Positions 24,637 to 33,110 of a DNA stretch of 64,000 nucleotides are shown here, piece by piece. A program made the position numbers and the translations under genes. The notes under the pieces are model-generated. The model was not told where the DNA came from, ran no database searches, and was given only the letters and a program-made list of their open reading frames with translations. Numbering within the stretch: the stretch's first letter is position 1; the number at the start of each line of letters is the position of its first letter. Location: assembly GCA_036557885.1 (NCBI GenBank), contig DATBGS010000043.1, forward strand, positions 1 through 64,000, written 5' to 3'. Source of the DNA: DATBGS01 sp036557885 (GTDB lineage Bacteria > Chloroflexota > Ktedonobacteria > Ktedonobacterales > DATBGS01).

Positions 24637-26292
24637 ATGAAGATCGGCAAGACATCCACAACCCCCGCACTGACCAGGCGTCCAGCGTGGAAAGCGCTTG
24701 AGGCGCACTATCAGCATATCCACGACGTGCATCTCCGCACGCTCTTTGCTCAAGACCCCCAGCGCGGCGAGCGACTGACCGCAGAAGCTGTGGGCCTCTA
24801 TCTGGACTACTCGAAGAACCGTCTCACTGACGAGACGCTGCGGCTGTTCTTGCAGCTTGCGGAGGAATGCGGCCTGCGGGCGCGCATGAATGCCATGTTT
24901 GCAGGCGAAAAGATCAACGTCACCGAGCAGCGTCAGGTGTTGCATGTGGCGCTGCGCGCCCCCAAAGGGGCGTCCATTGTGGTAGATGGGGAGAATGTGG
25001 TGCCCAGGGTGCACGCGGTGCTGGACAAAATGGCGAATTTCTCCAATCGGGTGCGCAGCGGAGAGTGGAAGGGCTACACCGGCAAGCGCATCCGCAACAT
25101 CATCAATATTGGGATTGGCGGCTCCGATCTGGGTCCGGTCATGGCGTATGAGGCGCTGAGGCCGTACAGTGACCGTTCCCTGACGGTCCGCTTTGTCTCC
25201 AACATTGATGGCACCGACTTTGTGGAAGCTACCCACGATCTGAACCCGGAGGAGACGCTGTTTATTGTCTCCTCCAAGACATTCACGACGCTGGAAACGA
25301 TGACCAATGCGCGCACCGCTCGCGAGTGGAGTTTGCGCGCGCTTGGCGATGAGCAAGCGGTGGCCCGACACTTCGTGGCCGTCTCCACCAACACCGAGGA
25401 AGTGGCAAAGTTTGGCATTGATCCAGAGAATATGTTTGTCTTCTGGGATTGGGTTGGTGGGCGCTATTCCTATGACTCGGCCATTGGCCTGTCGCTGATG
25501 ATTGCGATTGGCCCGGAACGTTTCCACGAGATGCTGGCGGGCTTTCACGCGATGGATGAGCATTTTCGCACCGCGCCCTTCGAACACAACCTGCCGGTGC
25601 TCCTGGGATTGATCGGCATCTGGTATAACAACTTCTTTGGCGCGCAGACCGTTGCCATCCTGCCCTATGACTATTACCTGGGGCGCCTGCCCTCCTATCT
25701 GCAACAGCTTGATATGGAAAGCAATGGCAAACATGTTGATCTGGAAGGGAATCCGGTGAACTACCAAACCGGGCCGATTATCTGGGGACAGCCGGGCACC
25801 AACGGGCAGCATGCCTTCTATCAACTCATCCACCAGGGCACCAAGCTCATTCCCTGCGATTTCATCGGGTTTTGCCAGACGTTGAATCCGTTGGGCAAGC
25901 ATCATGATCTGCTCATGGCAAACCTCTTTGCCCAAACCGAGGCGCTGGCCTTTGGCAAGACCGCCGAAGAAGTGCAGGCTGATGGCGTGCCAGACTTTCA
26001 GGTAGCACACCGTACTTTTGAGGGCAACCGCCCGACCAACACCATTCTGGCGGAGCGCCTGACTCCAGAAACACTGGGCAAATTTATCGCGCTGTATGAA
26101 CACAAGGTGTTCACTCAGGGAGCCATCTGGCACATCAATTCGTTCGACCAGTGGGGCGTCGAACTGGGGAAAGTCCTGGCACAGCGCATCATTTCGGAGC
26201 TTTCGAGCGCTGCCGAGCCACAGCTCAAGCACGATAGTTCTACCAACGCGCTCATCCGCAGGTATCGTCAGCAGCGAGGAGCGGGGAAGTAG
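24637..26292 (+). CDS. pgi: Glucose-6-phosphate isomerase Pgi
   Basis: Interconverts glucose-6-phosphate and fructose-6-phosphate. The 551-residue length and motifs INIGIGGSDLGPVMAYEAL, SSKTFTTLETMTNA, VGGRYS and the late QWGVELGK are those of the large bacterial enzyme. Gene stands alone between the sigma/anti-sigma pair and the MoaD-like gene. A 609-residue open frame antisense to it is a composition shadow. Confidence 0.97.
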   Translation: MKIGKTSTTPALTRRPAWKALEAHYQHIHDVHLRTLFAQDPQRGERLTAEAVGLYLDYSKNRLTDETLRLFLQLAEECGLRARMNAMFAGEKINVTEQRQVLHVALRAPKGASIVVDGENVVPRVHAVLDKMANFSNRVRSGEWKGYTGKRIRNIINIGIGGSDLGPVMAYEALRPYSDRSLTVRFVSNIDGTDFVEATHDLNPEETLFIVSSKTFTTLETMTNARTAREWSLRALGDEQAVARHFVAVSTNTEEVAKFGIDPENMFVFWDWVGGRYSYDSAIGLSLMIAIGPERFHEMLAGFHAMDEHFRTAPFEHNLPVLLGLIGIWYNNFFGAQTVAILPYDYYLGRLPSYLQQLDMESNGKHVDLEGNPVNYQTGPIIWGQPGTNGQHAFYQLIHQGTKLIPCDFIGFCQTLNPLGKHHDLLMANLFAQTEALAFGKTAEEVQADGVPDFQVAHRTFEGNRPTNTILAERLTPETLGKFIALYEHKVFTQGAIWHINSFDQWGVELGKVLAQRIISELSSAAEPQLKHDSSTNALIRRYRQQRGAGK

Positions 26293-26301
26293 AAAATCTG
26301 A

Positions 26302-26374
26302 GAGAACAAGCACTTGTCTTCTGCGCCTCCATCTAGTATACTTGTTCTAGTTTGGAAGACAAGTGCTTGTTCTC
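26302..26374. repeat. Perfect 20-bp inverted repeat around the MoaD-like gene promoter
   Basis: Positions 26302-26321 and 26355-26374 are exact reverse complements, separated by 33 bases. Each arm contains the smaller palindrome ACAAG-n2-CTTGT, and a third CTTGTTCT copy lies in the spacer. There is no T-run, so it is not a standard terminator. Its position over a promoter suggests paired operators, with a hairpin in the pgi transcript as an alternative. Confidence 0.8.
26314..26342 (+). promoter_or_regulatory. Candidate promoter inside the inverted repeat
   Basis: TTGTCT (26314-26319), 17 bases, TATACT (26337-26342). The -35 lies in the left arm of the inverted repeat and the -10 in its spacer, 67 bases before the MoaD-like start. 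Confidence 0.5.
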
Positions 26375-26408
26375 GCGTGAAGAAGACCCTTCTCTCTGGA
26401 GGTGAGGA

Positions 26409-26687
26409 ATGTCGCCGGTCACAGTGTTTCTGCCCAGCATGCTCCGCTCGAAAGCCGACAATCGAGCTTCTGTCTCTGTAGCGGGACGCACAATTCGTGA
26501 AGTGATTGATGCTCTGGAGCGTGCCCATCCGGGGCTGCGTTTCCACCTCTGCTATGAGTCGGGCGAACTGCGGCCTTTTGTCAATATCTTCCTGGCCCGC
26601 GAAAATATTCGCTACTTGCAGGGGCTGGAAACCCCGGTTGCTCCTGGAGACTGTTTGTACATTCTTCCATCGGTTGCCGGGGGGTAA
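26409..26687 (+). CDS. MoaD/ThiS-like small ubiquitin-fold protein
   Basis: A 92-residue beta-grasp protein ending in Gly-Gly (PSVAGG), the tail that is adenylated or conjugated in MoaD, ThiS and archaeal SAMP proteins. VTVFLPSMLR is the first strand and GDCLYILPSVAGG the last. GGAGGTGAGG precedes the ATG. No MoaE or MoeB partner is nearby; instead a BNR propeller protein follows. It may be a sulfur carrier for molybdopterin or thiamin-like chemistry, or a protein modifier. Confidence 0.8.
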   Translation: MSPVTVFLPSMLRSKADNRASVSVAGRTIREVIDALERAHPGLRFHLCYESGELRPFVNIFLARENIRYLQGLETPVAPGDCLYILPSVAGG

Positions 26688-26820
26688 GGCTGCAAGGAAC
26701 CGTTCCCCGCTTCGCATGCACTTACCCGGCATGAGGAGAAGCCCTTCAGGACAAACGCGAAGAGAAGCACCATCAACAGCCCTGGCTACAGCCGGATGAG
26801 GCAAAAAGGAGCGATTAGCA

Positions 26821-27927
26821 ATGGTTGGTCAGCGTGTCTATGCCCCAGGGACGACCGTCGTAGCGCTTGGAACCAAGCGCGGACTCTTTCTCATCACCTC
26901 TGAGGACCGGAAGCGGTGGACGATTGAACCACCCAGCTTGCCGGGCCATCGCATCTTCTCTACACTGCTTGATCAGCGGGATGGATGCCGCCTTTTCGCT
27001 GCGGATAATGGAGAGTTCTTCGGCTCATTTCTGCGCTACAGCGATGATTTCGGGCGTACCTGGCAAGAACCAAAACAGGGCATCCAGTTTCCTCAAGGCA
27101 GCGCACTCAAGTTGCAGAATATCTGGGCGATTGAAGCGGGGCGACCCAGCGAGCCAGAGACTCTCTATGCCGGGGTGGACCCGGCGAGTTTGTGGGTGAG
27201 CACTGATCGCGGAGAAACGTGGGAACCGAATACCGCCCTGCTTTCCCATCCCACGCGGGAACGCTGGGAACCAGGCGCTGGCGGCCTCTGTCTGCACACG
27301 ATTATTCCTGATCCTTCTCATGCATCCCGTATGTGGATCGGCATCTCTGCCGTTGGGTGCATGCGCACGGATGATGGTGGACAAAGCTGGGTCTTTGCCA
27401 ACAAAAATACCCGCGCGGACTTTCTGCCGGACCGCTACCCTGAATTTGGGCAGTGTATTCATCGGCTGGTGCAGCATCCAACTCAGCCAGACGTGCTCTA
27501 TCAGCAGAATCACTGTGGCGTCTATAAAAGTCTCAACGCTGGCGACGAGTGGATAGACATTCGGCAGAATCTCCCCTCTGACTTTGGGTTTCCTATCGCC
27601 TTAGACCCGCAGCATCCTGATACGGTGCTGGTGATTGTGGAAGACCCGCAGGGGCGTAACAATTTCGGCGGCCAATTTACGGTCTATCGCACCACGAATG
27701 GGGGAGAAAGCTGGGAGCCGATGACAAAGGGCCTGCCTGTTGGGGCACAGGTCAAGTTGGGCGTGCTGCGGCATGGGATGTGTACCGATGGCCGAAGCCC
27801 TTGCGGTGTCTACGTGGGCACCAATACCGGTCAGCTTTTTGCGAGTCGAGATGCTGGCGAGACATGGGAACTCATCGCTGAGTTTCTCCCGCCCATTTAC
27901 TCCGTAAACGCAACCACGTTACAGTAG
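26821..27927 (+). CDS. BNR/sialidase-like beta-propeller protein
   Basis: A 368-residue protein with repeated Asp-box-like turns: SDDFGRTWQEP, STDRGETWEPN, TDDGGQSWVF, TNGGESWEP and SRDAGETWELI. These mark blades of a sialidase-type propeller, yet no signal peptide is seen, so it is probably cytosolic. The gene follows the MoaD-like gene by 133 bases with AAAAGGAG before its ATG. The pair recurs together in bacteria as far as I recall; glycosidase activity is not implied. Confidence 0.75.
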   Translation: MVGQRVYAPGTTVVALGTKRGLFLITSEDRKRWTIEPPSLPGHRIFSTLLDQRDGCRLFAADNGEFFGSFLRYSDDFGRTWQEPKQGIQFPQGSALKLQNIWAIEAGRPSEPETLYAGVDPASLWVSTDRGETWEPNTALLSHPTRERWEPGAGGLCLHTIIPDPSHASRMWIGISAVGCMRTDDGGQSWVFANKNTRADFLPDRYPEFGQCIHRLVQHPTQPDVLYQQNHCGVYKSLNAGDEWIDIRQNLPSDFGFPIALDPQHPDTVLVIVEDPQGRNNFGGQFTVYRTTNGGESWEPMTKGLPVGAQVKLGVLRHGMCTDGRSPCGVYVGTNTGQLFASRDAGETWELIAEFLPPIYSVNATTLQ

Positions 27928-27964
27928 TACGGTAGAAGGCGTTCGAATCAATCGGTTCAGCGGT

Positions 27965-27994
27965 TTGTTGGCTCTTGCAGGGGCGCGTTACAAT
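27965..27994 (+). promoter_or_regulatory. Candidate promoter of the NAPE-PLD-like gene
   Basis: TTGTTG (27965-27970), 18 bases, TACAAT (27989-27994). It favours the ATG at 28096 over an upstream TTG at 27994, which would precede the transcription start. Confidence 0.35.
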
Positions 27995-28095
27995 TGGAAC
28001 AGGTTGTCGTTCAGATACCAATCACTCTGCGTAAGAGAGCTAGCAGCAGTGCCTTCAGGATTCCCTGGGCACTCCTCTCTAGATACCAACAAACA

Positions 28096-29064
28096 ATGGC
28101 ACACCCAGAACGCTTTCAAAACCTCGCTCCCCCTCCTGAGCGCGGGGGGAACTTAGTCAAGATGCTGCGCTTCTCCCTGGCTGATCGCCGCCGCTCTTAT
28201 GCCGAGGAGAAGCGCCATCCATCCAGGCCCACGCCTGTGGTGAAAAACGATGGGGCCGCGCTGCGCGACAACGCTTCACGCGCAAGCATCACCTGGATTG
28301 GGCACTCCAGCTTTCTCATCCAACTGGGCGGGCGCTCCATCCTGACTGATCCAGTGTGGTCAAAGAGGTCAGGGACTGGTCCTTTTGGCGCGGCGCGGCT
28401 GGTTCCGCCTGGGGTGCGGCTGGAGGATTTGCCGCGCATTGATCTGGTGCTGATTTCGCATAACCACTATGATCACCTTGATTACGACACCATTCGCTGG
28501 CTGGGCAACCAACCCACCTATCTGGTTCCCTCGCGTCTGAGCGGGTGGTTTCACTCCCTTGGTTGCCAGAAAGTGCACGAGTGCGGCTGGTGGGATGAGC
28601 TGGAACTGTTGGGCCTACACTTTGATTTTGTCCCCGCCTATCATTGGAGCCAGCGCACGCTGAGCGACACCAACACAACCCTCTGGGGCGGCTGGATATT
28701 CAGCGATGGCCGTCAGAAGCTCTATTTTGCGGGCGATTCCGCTTACTTCAGCGGCTTCAAACGCATAGGAGAGCGTTACCCCGGCATAGACATGGCCCTC
28801 ATGCCGGTAGGTACCTATGAGCCGCGCTTGTTTATGCAGACAACCCATGTTACTCCAGAAGAAGCGGGGCAGGCATTTCTCGATGTGGGTGCGCGTATCT
28901 TCGTGCCTATGCACTGGGGCACCTTCCGCCTGAGCATCGAACCCACCCAGGAACCACCAAGACGCCTGACCGCCTGGTGGGAGCAGCAGAGCCTTGACCC
29001 GGCCAATAAGTGGACCCTGGCTGTTGGCGAAACGCGCTATCTCGACGAGGGGAATATCAGGTAG
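28096..29064 (+). CDS. Metallo-beta-lactamase fold hydrolase, NAPE-PLD/UlaG-like
   Basis: A 322-residue protein with the metal motif HNHYDHLD (HxHxDH), the preceding ITWIGHSSFLIQLGG and ILTDPVWS, and the later FAGDSAYFSGF and MHWGTF. This layout fits the N-acylphosphatidylethanolamine phospholipase D / UlaG branch rather than true beta-lactamases. No signal peptide is seen. The next gene is a PlsC-like acyltransferase, so a phospholipid substrate is plausible. The start is uncertain because no strong ribosome site precedes the ATG. Confidence 0.8.
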   Translation: MAHPERFQNLAPPPERGGNLVKMLRFSLADRRRSYAEEKRHPSRPTPVVKNDGAALRDNASRASITWIGHSSFLIQLGGRSILTDPVWSKRSGTGPFGAARLVPPGVRLEDLPRIDLVLISHNHYDHLDYDTIRWLGNQPTYLVPSRLSGWFHSLGCQKVHECGWWDELELLGLHFDFVPAYHWSQRTLSDTNTTLWGGWIFSDGRQKLYFAGDSAYFSGFKRIGERYPGIDMALMPVGTYEPRLFMQTTHVTPEEAGQAFLDVGARIFVPMHWGTFRLSIEPTQEPPRRLTAWWEQQSLDPANKWTLAVGETRYLDEGNIR

Positions 29065-29116
29065 CCCTTGCCGTGAAAGGCTAGGCACACGCGCCAGTGT
29101 TGGGGATGCGCTCAAG

Positions 29117-29125
29117 TGTTATACT
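29117..29125 (+). promoter_or_regulatory. Extended -10 promoter before the acyltransferase gene
   Basis: TGTTATACT gives an extended -10 about 100 bases before the start codon. A GGGGCGC-AAC-GCGCCCC hairpin (29134-29150) lies just downstream in the leader. Confidence 0.4.
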
Positions 29126-29222
29126 GGCGATGAGGGGCGCAACGCGCCCCTTCGTATGACCGTCAGAGAAAGGGTGGCTCCCATGCGACAACCCTCTCCG
29201 GCCTGATGTTTTGGAGTGCGCT

Positions 29223-30644
29223 ATGCGTGATCTTTTGCGTCGCCAGTGGGGCGAATTGCGTCGGAACCTGCGCCCACGCGAGGCGGCCTACTGGCTTATT
29301 CAAAATCTGTTGTTGCTGGTTGTCAAATTCAGAATGGGCGTCCAGATGTATGGCAGCCACAACTATGCTCCACCCGCCCCAGCCACGCTGCTGCTCAATG
29401 GACACAAGCGGGATTGGGATATTCCGGTGCTCACCCCCAGACTCTACTACCATCGAGGCTGGTGGCGCCCCGATGAGCGACGCATGGCGTTTGCAGGCCG
29501 GGAAGACATCTTCATCCCTGGCTTTGTGGTCGAATTGGTAGGCGGATGGAAATGGCCGCGTTGGATGCAGCATTGGCTGGAGTACCTCAGCTTTGAGTCG
29601 TTTCTGCTCTGGATGCGCGCCTATCCGATTCTGCGCGTGCCAGAGTTTAGTCTCCACCAGTATCTGGTGGAGCTGCAAGGCGAACAGGGCGATCTGCTCC
29701 TGGGTGAGGTGTTCAGCGACGAAATGCTGGAACAACTAGATCGTTGGGGCGAGGCGCAGACCCCCCGCAAGCGCCGCGTGCAGGCGCGGCCCAGCCGCGA
29801 GCTACACATCAGCGATGTGCGCGATTGGAGGTATCGCAAAGTGCTGGTGCCTTATTTGCGGAAGCGCTTTCTGCTGCCCCAGCGCTACACAGAGCATAAA
29901 GAACGCCAGCGCAAGAAGATTGCCCAGCAGCTTCAGGGGCTGGCTGATGCCCTGAAGAGGGGTGATACCCTCTGGTTAGCGCCAGAGGGCACGCTGACGC
30001 CAAATGGGTCGGTGGGGCGCTCCCGCAACGGCCTCGCTCTGCTGCTCGACCTGATGCCTCCTGACACGCGCACGCTGCCCACTAATATCTGCTATGACTT
30101 TATGACCGCCGGGCGTATGCGCGCCTGTGTTGCTATTGGCCCGGCTCTGCCGATAGGCAAGGGCTTGCCGCATTCGGAACTGCTGGAGCAGGTGCGTGTT
30201 GCCATTGCCCTGCAAACGGTGGTTACGATGAGTATGCTGGGCAGCACCTTCCTGTGGGAACGGCTCCAACAAGAACAGCCGACCTTCGATTTTGAGACGG
30301 CCCTGGCCGCCGTTTCGCGGCGCGTCGAGGCACTCTTGCGCCAATCCGCCCTGTTGGAGCGAGGGCTGATGCGCCCCGCTAGTATCCGCAAGCGGCTGCG
30401 CAGCTTCCTGCGCTATTGCTGCAACAAAGGGCTGCTTATCCGCCAGCCCGATCACACCTATCGGGTCCAGGCGGCGCCCTTTCGCCAGGAGTATGACCAC
30501 TTCTTCTGGCGCAACCCGCGCTACTGTGTCAACGAGCTTGCGGCCCTGGAGGCAGCGCTGATAGAGCGCACGCCAGACACGCTACAAAAAAGTCTGAGCG
30601 TCCACGCCGATACATCTGCCGAAGTAAAATCCTCGCGAAAATGA
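29223..30644 (+). CDS. PlsC-like phospholipid/glycerol acyltransferase with large insertion
   Basis: A 473-residue protein with the two catalytic blocks of the LPLAT family: LNGHKRDWDIP, an HX4D motif at His61/Asp66, and APEGTLTPNG at about 253-262, matching the phosphate-binding PEGT. The gap between them is roughly 190 residues, far longer than in standard PlsC, and the C-terminal 200 residues are unassigned. A hydrophobic stretch at about 27-37 could be membrane associated. Likely acylates a lyso-lipid. The ATG at 29223 follows GGAG. Confidence 0.7.
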   Translation: MRDLLRRQWGELRRNLRPREAAYWLIQNLLLLVVKFRMGVQMYGSHNYAPPAPATLLLNGHKRDWDIPVLTPRLYYHRGWWRPDERRMAFAGREDIFIPGFVVELVGGWKWPRWMQHWLEYLSFESFLLWMRAYPILRVPEFSLHQYLVELQGEQGDLLLGEVFSDEMLEQLDRWGEAQTPRKRRVQARPSRELHISDVRDWRYRKVLVPYLRKRFLLPQRYTEHKERQRKKIAQQLQGLADALKRGDTLWLAPEGTLTPNGSVGRSRNGLALLLDLMPPDTRTLPTNICYDFMTAGRMRACVAIGPALPIGKGLPHSELLEQVRVAIALQTVVTMSMLGSTFLWERLQQEQPTFDFETALAAVSRRVEALLRQSALLERGLMRPASIRKRLRSFLRYCCNKGLLIRQPDHTYRVQAAPFRQEYDHFFWRNPRYCVNELAALEAALIERTPDTLQKSLSVHADTSAEVKSSRK

Positions 30645-30833
30645 ACTTCCTTACGCGCTCTTTTGCGTGCCGCGCGTTTCCAGGGACTTCAGCGTGCCCG
30701 CGCCTGGCGGGTGAGCATTATGCGAGATTAGAGCACTATTGGTGCTATTACGCCAAAGAACAAGATGGCTGCTACACACGCGATGCCGCCAACCATAGCT
30801 CCTTTCTGGGCGAGCGTATGCGCCTGCTCTGGC

Positions 30834-31223
30834 TCAGAGTTCAGTGAGGAGGATGTATAGCCCCAAGAGGAACAAGATAGAGAGAATCAGGTAGAGAAAC
30901 AGCCCGGCGAAAAAACCAAGGCCGACCCAGCGCTCTCCTGGGCGTCTCGTCAGCCTGATCGCCATGATCAGACCAACGATGAAGACACCGGGAACCGCTA
31001 CGAAAATGCTTTCAATGACATAGCGGAAATAGAAGGGGAGTTCATAGAGCACAAAGACCAGGAGTCCCGCAATCAGCACCAGAAGGAGGGACTGCCCCAG
31101 ACCCACCAGGAACGGCACCAGTCTCCGCGTTTGTGCGGGTTCGGCGGAGGGAACATCCTCCAGAAGTGACGATGGGCCGGACCAGGGGGCATGGGCGTGG
31201 TGAGTAGGTGAATCATCGTCCAT
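30834..31223 (-). CDS. Small membrane protein with three hydrophobic segments
   Basis: A 129-residue protein of unknown function. The first ~35 residues are hydrophilic with Pro and Glu; hydrophobic helices follow at about 38-60, 70-88 and 103-127. AGGAG lies 8 bases before the ATG. It stands alone between the acyltransferase and MOSC genes. I do not recognise a family. Confidence 0.65.
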   Translation of the reverse strand: MDDDSPTHHAHAPWSGPSSLLEDVPSAEPAQTRRLVPFLVGLGQSLLLVLIAGLLVFVLYELPFYFRYVIESIFVAVPGVFIVGLIMAIRLTRRPGERWVGLGFFAGLFLYLILSILFLLGLYILLTEL

Positions 31224-31553
31224 TGTGGATCTCCTAGATGAGTTTTCCGCGAGTGAAGATCAGTTATCACGAGGTGGTCCACTCTCTTCCTACACCCTTT
31301 ACCGCGTAACTCCCCCAAAAATGGACACCTGAGCAGAAAATATGGTCCTGTCAATTCATTGCTTGCTCGCAATTGGCTTTCGCAGAAAGCTTGCAAGTTT
31401 TCTACTGGTGACGAGTTTAGTTGAAGGTCAGTGAAAACACAAGCTCTGAATACAGAGGTGGACGGATGAGGAAAGGAGCCTGCGTACAGGTTTGGCTAGA
31501 TGCTCACCCTGACCTTGCAGGCAGCTTAAAACAGGAAGAGATTGCTTATGGAC
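31224..31553. other. Non-coding gap
   Basis: This 330-base stretch has no supported gene. It contains a small CTCTG-AATA-CAGAG hairpin at 31444-31457 and presumably the promoter of the membrane protein on the minus strand and the 3' end of the MOSC transcript. Short frames here lack ribosome sites and homology that I can recognise. Confidence 0.5.
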
Positions 31554-32096
31554 TCAGACCACCTCAAGCGACTGGTGCGGTTCTGGCGGCAATTCAACGC
31601 TGATCGGGTCGCCTGGCCCAACTTCGCCGCCTGCCAGGACAATCGCCATGATGCCCGCCTTCCTGATGAGCACCCCCTGCTCATCTCGCTCCAACACTGC
31701 GGTCATCAACCCCGACTGGAAGTTGTCCAACTGGACGCAGGGGTTCCGCAGGCCCGTGACTTCGACGATGGCCCTGCTGCCCAGGTGCAACCGCGTCCCG
31801 GTTGGAAGTCGCAGCAGGTCTATCCCGCGCGTGGTGATATTCTCGCCCATCTGCCCGGCTGAGACAGTGAAACCGGCAGCGTGGAGTTCGTCATGGAGTT
31901 CAGCCTGGATCAGGTGGACCTGGCGCAGGTTGGGTTGGGTCGGGTCACGCGCCACCCGCGAGCGATGTTTGACCGTCTCTCCGGCATGGGCGTCGCCCTC
32001 GACCCCCAGTCCAGTGAGAAGCCGAATGCTCCCCTGAGTTGGTTTGGAAAACGTGTGCGCCGGGCTGCAACTCACGGCTATGACCGCTCCATCCAT
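31554..32096 (-). CDS. MOSC domain protein
   Basis: A 180-residue protein with a MOSC (molybdenum cofactor sulfurase C-terminal) domain. Seen: LGVEGDAHAG, RQVHLIQAELHDELHAAG, GQMGENITTRGIDL and the conserved Cys in LRNPCVQLD, which carries sulfur or binds molybdenum cofactor in YiiM/MOSC proteins. AAGGGAG precedes the ATG. It lies 35 bases after the SMP-30 gene on the same strand. Substrate unknown. Confidence 0.88.
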   Translation of the reverse strand: MDGAVIAVSCSPAHTFSKPTQGSIRLLTGLGVEGDAHAGETVKHRSRVARDPTQPNLRQVHLIQAELHDELHAAGFTVSAGQMGENITTRGIDLLRLPTGTRLHLGSRAIVEVTGLRNPCVQLDNFQSGLMTAVLERDEQGVLIRKAGIMAIVLAGGEVGPGDPISVELPPEPHQSLEVV

Positions 32097-32131
32097 CAGT
32101 GCGTGCTCCCTTCACCTGTGAAATTGATGCG

Positions 32132-33013
32132 TCACCCACGAAAGCGTGCGCGTGGTAATCCCTTGATACCAGGCTTGAGCCGGAACACATCACCAGCAAA
32201 GGGTTGCTCCCGGCGCTTTTGAGCATTCAGCCTGGTGGCTGCTGAGGTGATGTAGAACTCATCGAGTGCCAGCCCGCCAAAGGTGCAGCTTGTCGGGAAT
32301 TGTACAGGCAGGTGGATTTCTCGCTCTTGCTTGCCATGTGGGTCATAGCGAATGATGCGCCAGCCGCCCCAGCGCGCGCTCCAGATGCAGCCTTCGCTGT
32401 CCACCGACAGGCCATCGGGCACGCTGGCTTCGCCCGGCGTTTGGATAAACGGGCGACGGTGCTCAATCGCCCCGGTTGCCTGGTCATAGTCGTAGGCATA
32501 GATCACCTGGCGCGGCGAATCCGTGAAATACATAGTCTTGCTATCGGGACTCCAGCCTATCCCGTTTGAGATGGCAATGCCCGTTTCCATGCGTGTGAGG
32601 GTGTGGTCGGGGTCCAGACGGTAGAGGTTGCCAGGCGCTTTGTCCCAGTCCTCGGAGTCTTCTAGCATGGTGCCAGCCCAGAAGCGCCCGGCAGGATCAA
32701 CGGCGCCATCATTAAAGCGTGTCTCTGGGTGGTTGGCTTCTGGGTCGCCAAGAAATGTGAGCGCCGCGCTCTGCTCATCCCACAGGGCAAAGCCGCGCTG
32801 GGTCGCCATGACCAACCCGCCAGATACACGCGGCGCCAGCGCACCCACCTGCACCCCAACCGTGAACTTTTGGAGGCGGCCTGTTGTTGGGGAGAAGCGG
32901 TAAAATGCCTGGCCGTAAATGTCCACCCAGTAGAGCATCTGCGCTTCTGCATCCCAGACCGGTCCTTCGCCTAATTCGTTCTGCACCGCCAGGAGGTGTT
33001 CCAGGTTGTCCAT
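32132..33013 (-). CDS. SMP-30/gluconolactonase family lactonase
   Basis: A 293-residue six-bladed propeller that probably hydrolyses a sugar lactone to the aldonic acid. Seen: NELGEGPVWD with the metal-binding Glu, VDIYGQAFYRF, ETRFNDGAVDPAGRFWAGTM with the Asn-Asp pair, ISNGIGWSPDSKTMYFTD and SVPDGLSVD with the metal Asp. The ATG at 33013 has GGGAG upstream; a longer hydrophobic extension to 33100 is not conserved. It belongs with the dehydratase and aldehyde dehydrogenase upstream. Confidence 0.9.
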   Translation of the reverse strand: MDNLEHLLAVQNELGEGPVWDAEAQMLYWVDIYGQAFYRFSPTTGRLQKFTVGVQVGALAPRVSGGLVMATQRGFALWDEQSAALTFLGDPEANHPETRFNDGAVDPAGRFWAGTMLEDSEDWDKAPGNLYRLDPDHTLTRMETGIAISNGIGWSPDSKTMYFTDSPRQVIYAYDYDQATGAIEHRRPFIQTPGEASVPDGLSVDSEGCIWSARWGGWRIIRYDPHGKQEREIHLPVQFPTSCTFGGLALDEFYITSAATRLNAQKRREQPFAGDVFRLKPGIKGLPRARFRG

Positions 33014-33110
33014 GTATGTGCTCCCTTCAATGGCGCAACAGGCGCATCTTGCTTTTCGGATGCCCAGAGAGATCAGCAGCAAGGTCAGCAGCAGAGCCAA
33101 GCTCTCAAGA

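Noticed and set aside
24484..26313. 609-codon open frame on the minus strand, antisense to pgi
   Set aside because: The plus strand encodes a full-length, motif-complete Pgi; the antisense product has no recognisable domain and no ribosome site. It is a codon-bias shadow.
30641..30847. 68-codon plus-strand frame after the acyltransferase
   Set aside because: No ribosome site of its own, Cys- and Arg-rich random-looking content, and it overlaps the 3' end of the minus-strand membrane protein gene.
31421..31862. Short plus-strand frames opposite and before the MOSC gene
   Set aside because: They mostly lie antisense to the MOSC coding region or have no start signals.
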